Assembly (NCBI RefSeq): GCF_011684115.1
Contig: NZ_JAADJV010000005.1
Span: 186,001-250,000 of the forward strand
Source of the DNA: Rahnella aceris
Lineage (GTDB): Bacteria > Pseudomonadota > Gammaproteobacteria > Enterobacterales > Enterobacteriaceae
Direction of reading: 5' to 3'
Length of the DNA stretch: 64,000 bases
The notes under the pieces are model-generated. The model was not told the origin of the DNA, ran no database searches, and worked only from the letters and a program-made list of their open reading frames with translations. The position numbers and the translations under genes were made by a program. This document shows, in pieces, positions 16,927 through 28,412 of the stretch (the first letter of the stretch is position 1; every line of letters starts with the position of its first letter).

Positions 16927-18088
16927 ATGCGCGGGGATGCTTCGGCCGGAACATCGCGCGCAGCCGGACACCATCGCGCAGCATGCCCACGGCAATGCCG
17001 ATGAATGTGTAAAACACGCAGAGGATCAGCAGCATCATAATGTCACCGCCGACATCCTTAAACGGCAATCCCATCTGATTCACACCGGCAATCGCTTTAG
17101 TCGCCCACGTTGAAGGGAGCATCGAAGAAATGGCCCGAACCCACGCTGGCATCGCCTGCAACGGCCAGATGGTACCGGAAATATAGAACACCGGCGTGGT
17201 CAGGAAGGCCAGCGTCAGGTAAATCAGCTCCACGCTGCGCAGGCATTCCGTCACCAGTTTTCCTAAGCCCAGAACCGCCAGCAGGAACGGGAAGGTCAGC
17301 AGCAAAATTTCAGGAATGGTGGCCGTTTGCCGGTAACCCAATACCCACGGCCACAGCACAAACAATACGATCGACAGAAACAGCCAGACCGGGATCAGCG
17401 CCGAAATCCCCCCCAGAAAAGCCGGGATCGAAGGTTTCCCGGCAGGCCCGCTATTGAGCACAATACTGACACGCACGCTGGCGATCAGCAGCGAGTGCTG
17501 CAATAACATCACCAGCAAGCCGGGGAAAATAATCGCGGCAAAACTGATGCCGGGGTTAAACACGTCAAGCGACTGGCCGAGGATCGGCGAAAGCACCACG
17601 CTGGCCTGACGCTCACTGAAACCGTTACTGAGCAGCAAATCCGTATTGTACTGCGTGAGGATCGACTGATACGCCGCGAGCACATCCTGCTGGATTTGCC
17701 CGTTTGCCAGCCGGTTAGTCGCATCGCCGTACACCGGGATCACGATGTTTTGTCCGGCGAGGATCTTCTTCTCCAGATCGACCGGCATGATGATCACTGC
17801 GAACAGTTTTCGCAGCGCCAGATCGTGTTCCGCTTCCGCCAGATTGTCATAAGCGACAGTGGCAATTTTCGATCCCGCATCAAGCTGACGGGCCAGCATG
17901 CGACTGGCGGTGCTGTGATCCTGGTCGATCACCGCGACGGGCAAATCCCACACCGTACGGTTGGCATACACCAGACTCATCACGCACAGTGAAAGCAGCA
18001 ACATCATCCACATCGGTTTATCGAGCAAACCGGTGAGCACTTTACCGAAGGTTTTCCACCAGGTTTTAACCCATTCGCGACCGGTCAT
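16925..18088 (-). CDS. ABC-2 type export permease
   Basis: Membrane protein of 387 residues with ABC-2 permease layout: one membrane segment at about residues 27-43 (MWMMLLLSLCVMSLVYA), a periplasmic region of about 130 residues (LPVAVIDQDHS, YGDATNRLANGQIQQD), then five hydrophobic segments from about 180 to 370. Resembles YhhJ/YbhR-type permeases that work with HlyD-family adaptors. The ATG overlaps the stop of the upstream permease gene as ATGA. It is the last gene of a three-gene operon. The operon encodes no nucleotide-binding subunit. Confidence 0.88.
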   Translation of the reverse strand: MTGREWVKTWWKTFGKVLTGLLDKPMWMMLLLSLCVMSLVYANRTVWDLPVAVIDQDHSTASRMLARQLDAGSKIATVAYDNLAEAEHDLALRKLFAVIIMPVDLEKKILAGQNIVIPVYGDATNRLANGQIQQDVLAAYQSILTQYNTDLLLSNGFSERQASVVLSPILGQSLDVFNPGISFAAIIFPGLLVMLLQHSLLIASVRVSIVLNSGPAGKPSIPAFLGGISALIPVWLFLSIVLFVLWPWVLGYRQTATIPEILLLTFPFLLAVLGLGKLVTECLRSVELIYLTLAFLTTPVFYISGTIWPLQAMPAWVRAISSMLPSTWATKAIAGVNQMGLPFKDVGGDIMMLLILCVFYTFIGIAVGMLRDGVRLRAMFRPKHPRA

Positions 18089-19257
18089 TGTCCTGGCTCC
18101 TGTTGTTTCATCCGCATATACAGGCGTTTACGTACCAGCAAACTGGTCAGCAGCGGATAGATCAGCAGGATGCAGCACACCATCAGGATGCCGCGCACCG
18201 ACACTTCACGCAGAAAAACGTCAAACATGGCGGCCAGTGCGTAACTCAGGGGTTCGATGCCGGAGATAATACGGGCGGGCAGTGGCATCGACAGTACCGG
18301 TACCGCCATTCCCGAGAATGTCAGCGCGATACTGACGAAAATCCCCATCATGGTGTAAGCCGTGATCGTGGTTTTGGTGAAGGTGAAAAGCAGCAATCCA
18401 AGACTTTGTGCGGCGATCACATAGAAAAAACCGATCAGCAGCATGTATAAGGGATTACCGCTGACACGTGCGTCAAAGAATCCGACCAGCATAGCGATTT
18501 CCACCATCAGCAAAGTGGTGAAACACAACGTATACGGTGCGAGTTTACCGAGCAATGCCAGAGTGAAAGAAGGCGCGCTGAGTAAGGCCTGACTGCGCGC
18601 CATCACGTAGATCATGCAGGTTACTGTAAACAATTGCAGCAGGTGAATGGTCGCGGCAAATTGCTGGTAATAGATGTAGCTGCCGCTGGCGTTAAACAAG
18701 CTGCCATAAGAGACATCGACGCTTGCCAGCGACGGCAGCGTTTTGCCCATTTCTGTCGCAATGATTGAACGGTAACGGGTGTTAAGTTCGGTGATCAGTC
18801 CGCTGAAATCCTGAGTGGAGTACAGTCCGGCACCATAGAATAAAGCGTTGTAATAGAGCACCGCGCTGGGCTGTTTTCCAGCCAGCACGTCGGCTTCGAA
18901 GTCGTTGGGAATATACAAAAGCGCGTAATCCTGCGCGGTACGCAGACGGTATTCCGCTTCCGGTAAGCCGCCTTCGAAAGCCTGCACGTGCGCATGGGAA
19001 CCGGCGTCCAGTTTACGGATCAGCGTTTTGGACAGCGGGCTGTGATCGTTGTCGACCACAGAAACCGGTAAATCCAGCAAAGTGCCTTCCGAAAAGTTGC
19101 TACTGATGAGCCCGAAAAGCAGCAAAGGGAAAATCCAGCACAACCAGTGAATCACCGGCTTGCGGAAAGCGTGCCGGGTCTCGCGGGTAAAAGCCCGACT
19201 GAAACAGCGCCATGCGGCTTTTACCCTTTCACTGCGCGGCGCTTTAACCGGTCTCAC
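18085..19257 (-). CDS. ABC-2 type export permease
   Basis: Second ABC-2 permease (390 residues) with the same plan: first segment at about residues 35-52 (PVIHWLCWIFPLLLFGLI), a periplasmic domain with LPVSVVDNDHSPLS, parallel to LPVAVIDQDHST of the neighbouring gene, and a C-terminal membrane bundle. The two are paralogues of the same subfamily. The start is GTG, overlapping the HlyD gene stop as GTGA; no nearby ATG fits. Basic N-terminus (RPVKAPRSERVKAAWRCF) is cytoplasmic. Substrate unknown; the resemblance to YhiI/RbbA/YhhJ-type systems suggests export of a small molecule. Confidence 0.87.
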   Translation of the reverse strand: MRPVKAPRSERVKAAWRCFSRAFTRETRHAFRKPVIHWLCWIFPLLLFGLISSNFSEGTLLDLPVSVVDNDHSPLSKTLIRKLDAGSHAHVQAFEGGLPEAEYRLRTAQDYALLYIPNDFEADVLAGKQPSAVLYYNALFYGAGLYSTQDFSGLITELNTRYRSIIATEMGKTLPSLASVDVSYGSLFNASGSYIYYQQFAATIHLLQLFTVTCMIYVMARSQALLSAPSFTLALLGKLAPYTLCFTTLLMVEIAMLVGFFDARVSGNPLYMLLIGFFYVIAAQSLGLLLFTFTKTTITAYTMMGIFVSIALTFSGMAVPVLSMPLPARIISGIEPLSYALAAMFDVFLREVSVRGILMVCCILLIYPLLTSLLVRKRLYMRMKQQEPGQ

Positions 19258-20228
19258 TTAGCTTTCCATTGCCACAACGCGCTCATGCCCTGTCGTAATC
19301 CGGGCACCGGTTTCGCAGGGTACAGACGCACTTCAAAGGTTTTTAAATCAAAGTCGCCGGTCGCACGCGTGGCACGTTTGGTCGCATAATCGCCGAGCGG
19401 TGCAATGTAGCGCACTTCAGCTTCGATCATCTGGTTATTCAGCGCCGGAACGCGCATCTGGACTTTATCGCCTTTACGCACGCCCGCCAGAATATCTTCC
19501 CGCAGGTTAAACACGAAATACGCATCAGGCAGACGAACTAACGTCAGTAACGGACTCGAGGCATTTTGCAGCTCGCCGACTTCCACGGGAACTGGCCCGA
19601 CTTCACCATCAACCGGTGCTTTAACCTGCAAATCATCGGTTTGCGCTTTCACTTCCAGCAGATCTTCTTCCGCCTGACGCAACTGGGCGGCATAGCTTTC
19701 GCGTTGCTCAACGCGGTCGCCGTTGACGCCTTCATCCAGATTAGCTTTGGCGACTAATACCTGCTGATAAGCACTGTCGCGGGCACGGCGGGAATCTTCT
19801 AAATCAGAAGCAGAAATAAAGCCTTTGGTCGCCACTTGGGCATTACGGTTATAAAGATCACGTGCATTAATGTATTCCGCCTGCGACTGCGCCAGCGAGG
19901 CTTTCAGGTTACGGATACTTTCTTCACGGGTGCCGTTAACGGAAAGATCAAGCTGGGCTTTTGCCTGATCGCGCGCCGCTTCGGCCGCGCGCAACTGCGC
20001 CATCAGCTCGGGGCTGTCGAGGGTGATCAATAGCTGCCCGGCTTTGACATCGTCGCCGCGTTCCACATGGCGTTCTATGACGCGGCCCTTAGCTTTCGAC
20101 GCCACAATCACTTCCGGCGCGTCAACTTCGCCCTGTAACAAGAGATCCTGATTGTGCGCCCGAAACAGCACCGCCAGAGAAACCGCAACGGCGACCAGCA
20201 GGAGGGTCAATAAAATTCGTTTACTCAT
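19254..20228 (-). CDS. HlyD family membrane-fusion (adaptor) protein
   Basis: Periplasmic adaptor of a tripartite exporter, 324 residues. An N-terminal membrane anchor (residues 5-23) is followed by a lipoyl half-motif (EVIVASKAKGRVIERHVERGDDVKAGQLL), a long alpha-helical hairpin (about 75-195, rich in Ala, Gln, Glu and Arg), the second lipoyl half (VKAPVDGEVGPVPVEVGE) and a beta barrel. It is the first gene of the operon with two permeases; GGGTG precedes the ATG. An outer-membrane TolC partner would be needed. Related in layout to E. coli YhiI/YbhG. Confidence 0.92.
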   Translation of the reverse strand: MSKRILLTLLLVAVAVSLAVLFRAHNQDLLLQGEVDAPEVIVASKAKGRVIERHVERGDDVKAGQLLITLDSPELMAQLRAAEAARDQAKAQLDLSVNGTREESIRNLKASLAQSQAEYINARDLYNRNAQVATKGFISASDLEDSRRARDSAYQQVLVAKANLDEGVNGDRVEQRESYAAQLRQAEEDLLEVKAQTDDLQVKAPVDGEVGPVPVEVGELQNASSPLLTLVRLPDAYFVFNLREDILAGVRKGDKVQMRVPALNNQMIEAEVRYIAPLGDYATKRATRATGDFDLKTFEVRLYPAKPVPGLRQGMSALWQWKAK

Positions 20229-20445
20229 CGGTGCGACACCCTTTTTGTTTGCCCGTTTTTAACACAAAACAACATATTTACTGAAATGATAGTTTAAGTT
20301 ATTTCAATCTGATTTTAGGATGTTTAAACGGCATTTAAGAGCACAAATGCCGTATTCAATACGTCAGCATTGGGTAATACTCGTTCTAATTATGAGCGGA
20401 GTGAATACTTTCTCCCCTCACCTCCATTAAGAGTGAGCTGCGATT

Positions 20446-21471
20446 ATGTCTGATAAAAACACCGTTCCCCTTTCCGTTCTCGATCTGGCACCGGTTCCGC
20501 AAGGCGCGGATCCTGCCCGCGCATTCCAGTGTTCACTGGAACTGGCACAGCATGCCGAGAAATGGGGCTACCAGCGTTACTGGATGGCAGAGCACCACAA
20601 TATGACCGGCATCGCCAGTGCGGCAACCTCTGTGCTGCTGGGGTATATCGCGGGTGGAACGAAAACGATTCGTGTGGGTTCCGGCGGCGTGATGCTACCA
20701 AACCACTCACCGCTGGTGATTGCAGAACAGTTCGGTACGCTCGCCACGCTCTATCCGAACCGTGTGGATCTGGGGCTGGGCCGTGCGCCGGGTACCGATC
20801 AGCGCACCATGATTGCCCTGCGCCGCCATCTTTCCGGTGAAATCGATAACTTCCCGCAGGATGTGCAGGAATTGCAGATGTACTTCGGTGATGTTCAGCC
20901 TCAGCAGCCGGTTCAGGCCGTGCCCGGCCAGGGTTTGCATGTGCCGATCTGGTTACTCGGCTCCAGCCTGTACAGCGCTCAACTGGCGGCGGCCCTCGGC
21001 CTGCCATTTGCCTTCGCCTCACATTTCGCACCAGACATGCTGTATCAGGCGTTAGCGATTTACCGCAGCAAGTTCCAGCCTTCCGCGCAGCTTGAGAAAC
21101 CGCACGCAATGGTCTGTATCAATGCCATTGCTGCCGATACGGATGAAGAAGCGCGCCGGATGTTCACCTCTAATCAGCAGCAGTTCATCAATTTGCGTCG
21201 CGGCATGCCGGGCAAACTGCCTGCGCCGGTCGATAACATCGAAAGCTTATGGTCCGCTCAGGAACGTTTTGGCGTGGATAATGCGCTACGTATGTCGGTG
21301 GTCGGCAATAAAGAAACGGTGCGTCAGGGTCTGCAAAATATTCTGCGTGAAACCGAAGCCGATGAACTGATGATCAACGGCCAGATTTTTGATCATCAGG
21401 CACGCCTGCATTCATTCGAGATTGTTTCACAGCTTCAAGGTGAACTGGTTAAAGCGCAGCGTATTGGCTAA
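20446..21471 (+). CDS. yhbW: luciferase-like monooxygenase YhbW
   Basis: Bacterial-luciferase-superfamily flavin-dependent oxidoreductase, 341 residues, close to E. coli YhbW. The TIM-barrel motifs WMAEHHNM (residues near 43-50), [43 protein letters not shown] and LLGSS are present. The substrate is unknown. The gene stands alone between the divergent exporter operon and a terminator. Confidence 0.95.
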   Translation: MSDKNTVPLSVLDLAPVPQGADPARAFQCSLELAQHAEKWGYQRYWMAEHHNMTGIASAATSVLLGYIAGGTKTIRVGSGGVMLPNHSPLVIAEQFGTLATLYPNRVDLGLGRAPGTDQRTMIALRRHLSGEIDNFPQDVQELQMYFGDVQPQQPVQAVPGQGLHVPIWLLGSSLYSAQLAAALGLPFAFASHFAPDMLYQALAIYRSKFQPSAQLEKPHAMVCINAIAADTDEEARRMFTSNQQQFINLRRGMPGKLPAPVDNIESLWSAQERFGVDNALRMSVVGNKETVRQGLQNILRETEADELMINGQIFDHQARLHSFEIVSQLQGELVKAQRIG

Positions 21472-21492
21472 CCGGCCCCGTAAATTGCAGAC

Positions 21493-21528
21493 GAAAAAAA
21501 ACCAGCCTGATGAAGGCTGGTTTTTTAT
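21493..21528. terminator. bidirectional terminator yhbW / deaD
   Basis: AAACCAGCCT pairs with AGGCTGGTTT around a 5-base loop, flanked by a long A-run on the left and T-run on the right, so it serves both convergent genes. Confidence 0.9.
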
Positions 21529-21557
21529 TATCTGAGGATCAGCGAACTGAAATCAGA

Positions 21558-23480
21558 TTATGCGTCAGAAGTACGACGTGGTGCGCGGCTTGGCGGACGA
21601 CGGTCACCTGCGGCTGAAGCGCCTTCACGGCGGTCACCACTGAAAGTACGTGGAGCACCAGTACCACGGGCACCTTCACGACGTTCACCGTTGAACGGAC
21701 GCGGAGCACCGTTACCACGACGCTCACCGCCAGCACCGGCCGGACGATCACGACGTGGAGCCTGTGGCACCGCATCACCGATCAACTGCATGTTCATCGG
21801 TTTATTCAGGATACGTGTACGGGTGAAGTGAGACAGGATCTCGCCCGGCATACCTTTCGGCAATTCGATAGTAGAGTGCGTACCGAACAGCTTGATGTTA
21901 CCGATGTAACGGCTGCTGATGTCGCCTTCGTTAGCGATAGCGCCAACGATGTGACGAACTTCAACGCCATCGTCACGACCCACTTCGATGCGATACAGTT
22001 CCATTTCGCCAGCGTCACGACGCTCACGACGTGGGCTGTCGCCATCACGTGCAGGACGATCATTGCTACGTACCGGACGGTCACGACGATCGCCACGATC
22101 ACCGCGGTCACCACGTTCTTCGAATTCACGACGTGGTGGACGGCTTTTGAAGACCGGATCCGCTGCAACGATCAAAGGACGTTCGCCCTGTGCCATTTTC
22201 AACAGTGCCGCCGCCAGTGTTTCAACGTCCAGCTCTTCTGCAGGTTGCAGTTTCGCCAGCAGCGCACGGTATTGATCCAGATCGCTGCTTTCCAGTTGTT
22301 GCTGAACTTTCGCTGCAAACTTAGCCAGACGACGTTCGCCCAGAACTTCTGCAGTTGGGATTTCAACTTCTGGAATGGTCAGCTTCATGGTGCGTTCAAT
22401 GTTACGCAGCAAACGACGTTCACGGTTCTCAACGAACAGCAGTGCGCGACCCGCACGGCCAGCACGACCGGTACGACCGATACGGTGAACGTAAGATTCT
22501 GAGTCCATCGGGATGTCGTAGTTAACAACCAGGCTGATACGTTCTACATCGAGACCACGTGCTGCCACGTCGGTTGCGATCAAAATGTCCAGACGGCCAT
22601 CTTTCAGACGTTCCAGAGTCTGCTCGCGCAGTGCCTGGTTCATGTCACCGTTCAGTGCAGCACTGCTGTAGCCACTGCGTTCCAGCGCTTCAGCCACTTC
22701 CAGCGTTGCGTTTTTGGTACGAACGAAGATGATCGCCGCATCAAAATCTTCTGCTTCCAGGAAACGCACCAGCGCTTCGTTTTTGCGCAGACCGTAGACA
22801 GACCAGTAGCTCTGGCTGATGTCAGGACGCGTGGTCACGCTTGACTGGATACGCACTTCCTGAGGATCTTTCATGAAGCGACGGGTAATGCGACGGATAG
22901 CTTCTGGCATAGTTGCAGAGAACAACGCGGTCTGATGTTCAGCCGGGATCTGCGCCATGATAGTTTCGACGTCTTCGATGAAGCCCATACGCAGCATTTC
23001 ATCAGCTTCGTCCAGCACCAGGCCACTCAGGTTAGAGAGGTTCAGGGTGCCGCGTTTCAGGTGGTCCAGCAGGCGGCCCGGTGTACCCACAACAACTTGT
23101 GGTCCCTGACGCAGTGCGCGCAACTGGACGTCATAGCGCTGGCCGCCATAAAGGGCAACCACATTCACGCCATGCATGTGTTTAGAGAAATCAGTCATTG
23201 CTTCAGCAACCTGAACCGCCAGTTCGCGGGTAGGTGCCAGAACAAGAATTTGTGGTGCTTTCAGTGAAGCATCAATATTGTGCAGCAGCGGTAAAGAGAA
23301 TGCGGCTGTTTTACCGGAACCTGTCTGAGCCATACCCAGAACGTCGCGGCCACTTAACAGGTGAGGAATACACTCAGCCTGGATTGGTGAAGGTTTTTCG
23401 TAGCCCAAATCAGTAAGGGCAGAAATGATCGGAGCAGACAGCCCCAGGTCAGCAAAAGAGGTTTCAAGCTCAGTAGTCAT
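21558..23480 (-). CDS. deaD: ATP-dependent RNA helicase DeaD (CsdA)
   Basis: Cold-shock DEAD-box RNA helicase for 50S assembly and mRNA decay, 640 residues. Motifs in order: Q motif [11 protein letters not shown], Walker [27 protein letters not shown] and HRIGRTGR. The DeaD-specific RNA-binding domain ([35 protein letters not shown]) and an Arg/Gly-rich tail ([17 protein letters not shown]) follow. An acidic/basic repeat of GDRGDR type links the two. The ATG at 23480 is chosen because GAGG precedes it; an ATG five codons upstream lacks one. In E. coli this mRNA has a very long leader reaching into nlpI. Confidence 0.97.
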   Translation of the reverse strand: MTTELETSFADLGLSAPIISALTDLGYEKPSPIQAECIPHLLSGRDVLGMAQTGSGKTAAFSLPLLHNIDASLKAPQILVLAPTRELAVQVAEAMTDFSKHMHGVNVVALYGGQRYDVQLRALRQGPQVVVGTPGRLLDHLKRGTLNLSNLSGLVLDEADEMLRMGFIEDVETIMAQIPAEHQTALFSATMPEAIRRITRRFMKDPQEVRIQSSVTTRPDISQSYWSVYGLRKNEALVRFLEAEDFDAAIIFVRTKNATLEVAEALERSGYSSAALNGDMNQALREQTLERLKDGRLDILIATDVAARGLDVERISLVVNYDIPMDSESYVHRIGRTGRAGRAGRALLFVENRERRLLRNIERTMKLTIPEVEIPTAEVLGERRLAKFAAKVQQQLESSDLDQYRALLAKLQPAEELDVETLAAALLKMAQGERPLIVAADPVFKSRPPRREFEERGDRGDRGDRRDRPVRSNDRPARDGDSPRRERRDAGEMELYRIEVGRDDGVEVRHIVGAIANEGDISSRYIGNIKLFGTHSTIELPKGMPGEILSHFTRTRILNKPMNMQLIGDAVPQAPRRDRPAGAGGERRGNGAPRPFNGERREGARGTGAPRTFSGDRREGASAAGDRRPPSRAPRRTSDA

Positions 23481-23623
23481 GTACACGTGCCTCATTAATA
23501 ATGGCAGCCAGTCTACATAACTCGTCGAGAAAATTTTCAGTCATTTTCATTGAAAAGTGTGAACCGGCTCAAATTAGATTATAAAACGAACAAAGCAGCC
23601 CTCGCCCGTTAAGGCGCTTAAAA

Positions 23624-23637
23624 ATGGTAAATACCAT
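23624..23637. repeat. 14-bp perfect palindrome between nlpI and deaD
   Basis: ATGGTAAATACCAT reads the same on both strands. It lies in the 184-base gap between the nlpI stop and the deaD start, inside the expected deaD leader. It could be an operator or a minor hairpin; no known binding site is recognised. Confidence 0.4.
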
Positions 23638-23664
23638 GATTAAAAGGCTGATTGGTGTCGTCAG

Positions 23665-24549
23665 CTATTGCTGGTCCGATTCTGATAGGTCGTCTTGCTC
23701 ATGGCCCAAAAGCGCCAATTCCAACAATGCATAGCGGTGCTCAACAAAGTTATGGACGTTGTTAGCTACCGTCAGTTTGAACAGTGCCGCGGCGCTGTTC
23801 TTGTCCCCCAGACTTAGGTAATGTTTACCTAAATAGAAGTCAGTTTCACTGAGATGCTCAGCGAGCGAAGTGTTATCCGTTGCTTCTGCCTTGAGGCGTT
23901 CCATCAGCGTAGATTCGCTGATTTTGCCCAGGTAGAATTCGACGATATTCCATCCCCATTGCCCTCTGTTCGCTTTGTCATAACGCTGTTGAAGCGCTAC
24001 GTCGGCATTCTTTGGATTGATTTCTCGCTCCGCAAGATAAAGCCATAACGAACGGAAGGGATCATTTGGATCGTCTCGATAAAACGCCTGCAGATCATCC
24101 TGCGCTAACGAGAATCGGCCACCGTAATACAGGGCGATACCTCGGTTCAAACGCGCGTAGTTGTAAGTTGGATCAAGCTCTAGTACAGAATCAAACGCTT
24201 CATAGGCAGCATCGAAATTGCCTGCCTGCGTTAGGTAAATCCCCAGGTAGTTAAAAACTTCTGGCATATCAGGACGAATAGACAGCGCTTGTGAAAAATC
24301 ATTTCGCGCCAGTGCTCTTAGCCCGAGACTATCATACAGCACACCGCGCTCATATAATAGCTGTGCTCTCTCATCATCGGTTAATGACCGACTGGCAAGT
24401 ATTTGTTCCATGCGTGCCAGGATGACTTCCTGCTGCAACGTCGGCTGCAACGGAATCGCCAGAACTTCATTTTTACGCCAATCATGGTTGCTGCATCCTG
24501 CCAACATAAGTGCTGTCGCAACATAACACCAGCGCAAGAAAGGCTTCAT
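23665..24549 (-). CDS. nlpI: lipoprotein NlpI
   Basis: Outer-membrane lipoprotein adaptor with TPR repeats that brings the protease Prc and several peptidoglycan endopeptidases such as MepS together. The signal peptide ends in the lipobox LAGC (Cys18). TPR-like helices run from about residue 60 to 165 ([43 protein letters not shown]). The start at 24549 follows GGGAG and gives 294 residues, the E. coli length. It lies between pnp and deaD, as in E. coli. Confidence 0.96.
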   Translation of the reverse strand: MKPFLRWCYVATALMLAGCSNHDWRKNEVLAIPLQPTLQQEVILARMEQILASRSLTDDERAQLLYERGVLYDSLGLRALARNDFSQALSIRPDMPEVFNYLGIYLTQAGNFDAAYEAFDSVLELDPTYNYARLNRGIALYYGGRFSLAQDDLQAFYRDDPNDPFRSLWLYLAEREINPKNADVALQQRYDKANRGQWGWNIVEFYLGKISESTLMERLKAEATDNTSLAEHLSETDFYLGKHYLSLGDKNSAAALFKLTVANNVHNFVEHRYALLELALLGHEQDDLSESDQQ

Positions 24550-24631
24550 TTCTACTCCCGGAGACAAACATTGGATGAACATCCTGTCATCCGCTTGCTT
24601 AACACAAACGCGTCCTGCGTCCGTGAGACGA

Positions 24632-24661
24632 ACAGCTCCTTCCCAAATGGAAAGGAGCTGT
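24632..24661 (-). terminator. terminator-like hairpin after pnp
   Basis: ACAGCTCCTT pairs with AAGGAGCTGT, extended by TCC/GGA across a small bulge, 18 bases after the pnp stop. The tail TCGTCTC is poor in T, so some read-through into nlpI is likely. Confidence 0.6.
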
Positions 24662-24678
24662 AAAACTTCTGTTACAGA

Positions 24679-26802
24679 TTATTCTGCTGCAGGTTGCTCA
24701 GTTGTTTCGTCCTGAGAAGGTGCGGTAGCTTCTTTGATGCTCAGACGCACACGACCCTGACGGTCAACTTCGAGAACTTTAACCGGAACTTCCTGGCCCA
24801 TCTGCAGGTAATCAGTCACTTTCTCTACACGCTTGTCAGCGATTTGAGAAATATGCACCAGACCTTCTTTACCGCCGCCGATGGCAACAAATGCGCCAAA
24901 GTCTACGATACGGGTCACTTTACCCTGATAGATACGGCCAACTTCGATTTCAGCAGTGATCTCTTCGATACGACGAATAGCGTATTTCGCTTTCTCGCCA
25001 TCGGTGGCTGCGATTTTCACAGTACCGTCATCTTCGATTTCGATCGTGGTGCCGGTTTCTTCGGTCAGCGCACGAATCACAGAACCACCTTTACCGATCA
25101 CGTCCTTGATTTTGTCCGGGCTGATCTTGATGGTGTGGATACGCGGAGCAAACTGAGAGATATCGCCACGTGGAATGCTGATAGCTTGTTCCATCACGCC
25201 CAGAATGTGCAGACGTGCACCCTTAGCCTGATTCAGAGCCACCTGCATGATTTCGCGGGTGATACCTTCGATTTTAATGTCCATTTGCAGCGCGGTGATA
25301 CCGTCGCGGCTACCGGCCACTTTAAAGTCCATGTCGCCCAGATGATCTTCGTCACCCAGAATGTCGGACAGAACGATAAAGCTTTCGCCTTCTTTAACCA
25401 GACCCATTGCGATACCCGCAACAGCGGCTTTAATCGGAACACCTGCGTCCATCAGGGCCAGAGATGCGCCACAAACAGAAGCCATTGAAGATGAACCGTT
25501 GGATTCAGTGATTTCAGAAACCACACGTACGGTGTACGGGAAGTCTTCTGGTTTTGGCATCATCGCCAGCACGCCACGCTTAGCAAGACGGCCATGGCCA
25601 ATCTCACGACGTTTTGGCGAACCCACCATCCCGGTTTCACCTACTGAGTACGGAGGGAAGTTGTAATGGAACAGGAAGCTGTCAGTTTTTTCGCCCATCA
25701 GCTCATCCAGGTTCTGTGCATCACGCGCAGTACCCAGAGTGGCAGTGACCAGCGCCTGAGTTTCGCCACGGGTGAACAAAGCAGAACCGTGAGTACGTGG
25801 CAGAACGCCAGTGCGCACGTCCAGACCACGGATCATGTCTTTTTCGCGACCATCAATACGCGGCTCGCCACGCAACACACGGCTACGAACCACATTCTTC
25901 TCGATGCTGCCCAGAATGTCAGAGATTTCACCAGCGTCCAGGGATTCGTCTTCAGCTTGCAGAGCCTGAACAACGTCAGCTTTGATCACATTAATCTGGT
26001 TGTAACGTTCTTGTTTCTCGGTGATCAGGTACGCATCACCCAGACGGGATTCAGACAAGGCAGCGACGCGAGCGTGCAGCTCTGCGTTAACCGCTTCTGG
26101 CTGCCAGTCCCATTTTGGCTTACCAACTTCAGCAACCAGTGAGTTGATGTTGTCGATAACGATTTGTTGTTGTTCGTGGCCGAATACCACTGCGCCCAGC
26201 ATCTGATCTTCGCTCAACACTTCAGCTTCAGACTCAACCATCAGAACCGCGCCCTGAGTACCGGCAACAACCAGGTCCAGACGGCTTGTTTTCAGCTCAT
26301 CTGCGGTTGGGTTCAGAACATACTGGTCGTTGATGTAACCCACGCGTGCAGCACCGATCGGGCCATTGAATGGAATACCAGACAGGCTCAGGGCAGCAGA
26401 CGCACCGATCATCGCAACGATGTCAGGGTTAACTTGTGGGTTCAGAGAAACGACCGTCGCGATAACCTGAACTTCATTCAGGAAAGAGTCCGGGAACAGC
26501 GGGCGAATCGGGCGGTCAATCAGACGTGAAGTCAGTGTTTCGCCTTCACTTGGACGGCCTTCGCGACGGAAGAAGCTACCTGGGATACGACCAGCAGCGT
26601 AAGTACGCTCCTGATAGTTAACAGTCAGCGGGAAGAAGCTCTGACCTGGTTTAGCTTTTTTCTGGCCAACAACGGTAACGAATACCGCGGTGTCGTCCAT
26701 GCTAACCATAACAGCGGCAGTTGCCTGACGAGCCATCATGCCAGTTTCCAGCGTAACGGTGTGCTGGCCGTATTGGAATTTACGAATAGTCGGATTAAGC
26801 AA
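24679..26802 (-). CDS. pnp: polyribonucleotide nucleotidyltransferase
   Basis: 3'-5' phosphorolytic exoribonuclease (PNPase), a trimer that also joins the RNase E degradosome. 707 residues (E. coli 711): two RNase PH domains separated by a helical domain, a KH domain (about 555-615, [20 protein letters not shown]) and an S1 domain (about 620-690, [32 protein letters not shown]). [12 protein letters not shown] and [22 protein letters not shown] are typical. The 270-base leader between rpsO and pnp contains a GCTGT/ACAGC hairpin near 26829-26842 and is the place where RNase III and PNPase autoregulate in E. coli. Confidence 0.98.
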   Translation of the reverse strand: MLNPTIRKFQYGQHTVTLETGMMARQATAAVMVSMDDTAVFVTVVGQKKAKPGQSFFPLTVNYQERTYAAGRIPGSFFRREGRPSEGETLTSRLIDRPIRPLFPDSFLNEVQVIATVVSLNPQVNPDIVAMIGASAALSLSGIPFNGPIGAARVGYINDQYVLNPTADELKTSRLDLVVAGTQGAVLMVESEAEVLSEDQMLGAVVFGHEQQQIVIDNINSLVAEVGKPKWDWQPEAVNAELHARVAALSESRLGDAYLITEKQERYNQINVIKADVVQALQAEDESLDAGEISDILGSIEKNVVRSRVLRGEPRIDGREKDMIRGLDVRTGVLPRTHGSALFTRGETQALVTATLGTARDAQNLDELMGEKTDSFLFHYNFPPYSVGETGMVGSPKRREIGHGRLAKRGVLAMMPKPEDFPYTVRVVSEITESNGSSSMASVCGASLALMDAGVPIKAAVAGIAMGLVKEGESFIVLSDILGDEDHLGDMDFKVAGSRDGITALQMDIKIEGITREIMQVALNQAKGARLHILGVMEQAISIPRGDISQFAPRIHTIKISPDKIKDVIGKGGSVIRALTEETGTTIEIEDDGTVKIAATDGEKAKYAIRRIEEITAEIEVGRIYQGKVTRIVDFGAFVAIGGGKEGLVHISQIADKRVEKVTDYLQMGQEVPVKVLEVDRQGRVRLSIKEATAPSQDETTEQPAAE

Positions 26803-27035
26803 TGTAATATCCTTTTTTGTGGCGCGCAGCTGTTATGACAGCAGTTCACGCCGATAAATATCCGAGCTTCTCACTACATTCTCGCGACTAATGACAATCC
26901 TTATATGCCTGACAAAGTGGCAATAAAGTCTCTCATTAGCCGCGCGAAAACATCTGTAACGGAAGTTCATGTTCTTAGAATAACAGTAGAAACCGCAGCC
27001 ATACAGTACCCTGATTTGGCTGAGCTTCCTAGAAT

Positions 27036-27057
27036 AAAGGGGCCTATTGGCCCCTTT
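27036..27057 (-). terminator. rpsO terminator (attenuator before pnp)
   Basis: Perfect stem AAAGGGGCC/GGCCCCTTT with 4-base loop, followed on the minus strand by TTTATTCT, 18 bases after the rpsO stop. In E. coli the equivalent terminator is leaky and lets part of transcription reach pnp. Confidence 0.85.
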
Positions 27058-27075
27058 ACACTGAAACTCGCTTGA

Positions 27076-27372
<297 letters not shown>

Positions 27373-27467
27373 TTAAACGGGTGCCGATCTCTAATTCAGC
27401 AACCCAATGCATAAGCTGCGCTATTCTACCCTTTGCTATATATGATCGCAAGGTGGGCAGAAAGCGC

Positions 27468-28412
27468 TTAGTCGGTGTATTCAACGACCAGACGACGTGG
27501 CGCAATGCGGCCATCATCATCAATTTCTCCTACACCGATAAACTTACGTTCTTCGCCTTCAGTGATGCGAACCATACCGCTGACAGGCGCACCAGATGCC
27601 TGAACAGGTTGACCCTGTTTGACATATCCGGCCACCACAGGCAACAGATTCACTTCCGGGAAATCTTCACATGCGCTATCCATCGGCAACAACAAAGGAT
27701 CCAGCAGCAAGCGCGGCTCAATGCCCTGCTCTTCTGCCTGAGCGATCAGCTCATGGAGTTTTTCCATAGTGACCATTCGCTCTGAAGGATAAGTTGCCAC
27801 CTGCAAACGACGCAGATAAGTCACGTGCGCACCACAGCCCAGTTTCTCACCAAGATCATCGACAATCGTGCGGATGTAAGTGCCTTTTGAGCAATGAATC
27901 TCCAGCTCAACATCAAAGCCTTCCCAGCGTATAAACTGCAATTCATACACGGTAATGCTGCGTGATTCTCGCGGGACTTCGATGCCCTGACGTGCATATT
28001 CGTACAGTTTTTTCCCTTCATATTTTAATGCTGAATACATGGAAGGAATTTGCTGAGTTTCTCCGCGGAAACTGTCGAGTGCGTCGTCCAGTTGCTGCTG
28101 AGTGAAAGTCATTTCACGTTCGGAAATGATGGCACCTTCGGCGTCTGACGTATCCGTACGTTGTCCCATGCGGGCAATCACGCGATAGCGTTTGTCAGAA
28201 TCAAGCAGGAACCGGGAAAACTTGGTCGCTTCACCCAGGCACAGCGGCAACATACCGGTTGCTAAGGGATCGAGCGCACCGGTATGGCCTGCGCGGTTAG
28301 CGTTATAAAGGCGTTTAACCTTTTGCAGGGCATCGTTAGAAGACAAGCCTAAAGATTTGTCCAGTAGCAGAACGCCGTGTATGTCACGGCCGCGGCGACG
28401 TGGGCGACTCAT
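27468..28412 (-). CDS. truB: tRNA pseudouridine(55) synthase
   Basis: Makes pseudouridine 55 in the T-loop of tRNAs, 314 residues as in E. coli. The catalytic aspartate lies in [23 protein letters not shown] (about residue 48), followed by [19 protein letters not shown]; a C-terminal PUA domain ends in [19 protein letters not shown]. Its ATG overlaps the rbfA stop by one base, so the two are coupled. Confidence 0.98.
   Translation of the reverse strand: MSRPRRRGRDIHGVLLLDKSLGLSSNDALQKVKRLYNANRAGHTGALDPLATGMLPLCLGEATKFSRFLLDSDKRYRVIARMGQRTDTSDAEGAIISEREMTFTQQQLDDALDSFRGETQQIPSMYSALKYEGKKLYEYARQGIEVPRESRSITVYELQFIRWEGFDVELEIHCSKGTYIRTIVDDLGEKLGCGAHVTYLRRLQVATYPSERMVTMEKLHELIAQAEEQGIEPRLLLDPLLLPMDSACEDFPEVNLLPVVAGYVKQGQPVQASGAPVSGMVRITEGEERKFIGVGEIDDDGRIAPRRLVVEYTD

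Noticed and set aside
22000..22130. Repetitive CGACG-type sequence that looked like a short tandem repeat
   Set aside because: It encodes the Arg/Asp/Gly-rich linker of DeaD; the repetition is at protein level and irregular in DNA.
21828..22502. 224-codon plus-strand frame opposite deaD
   Set aside because: Low-complexity Thr/Phe-rich translation caused by the codon pattern of deaD on the other strand.
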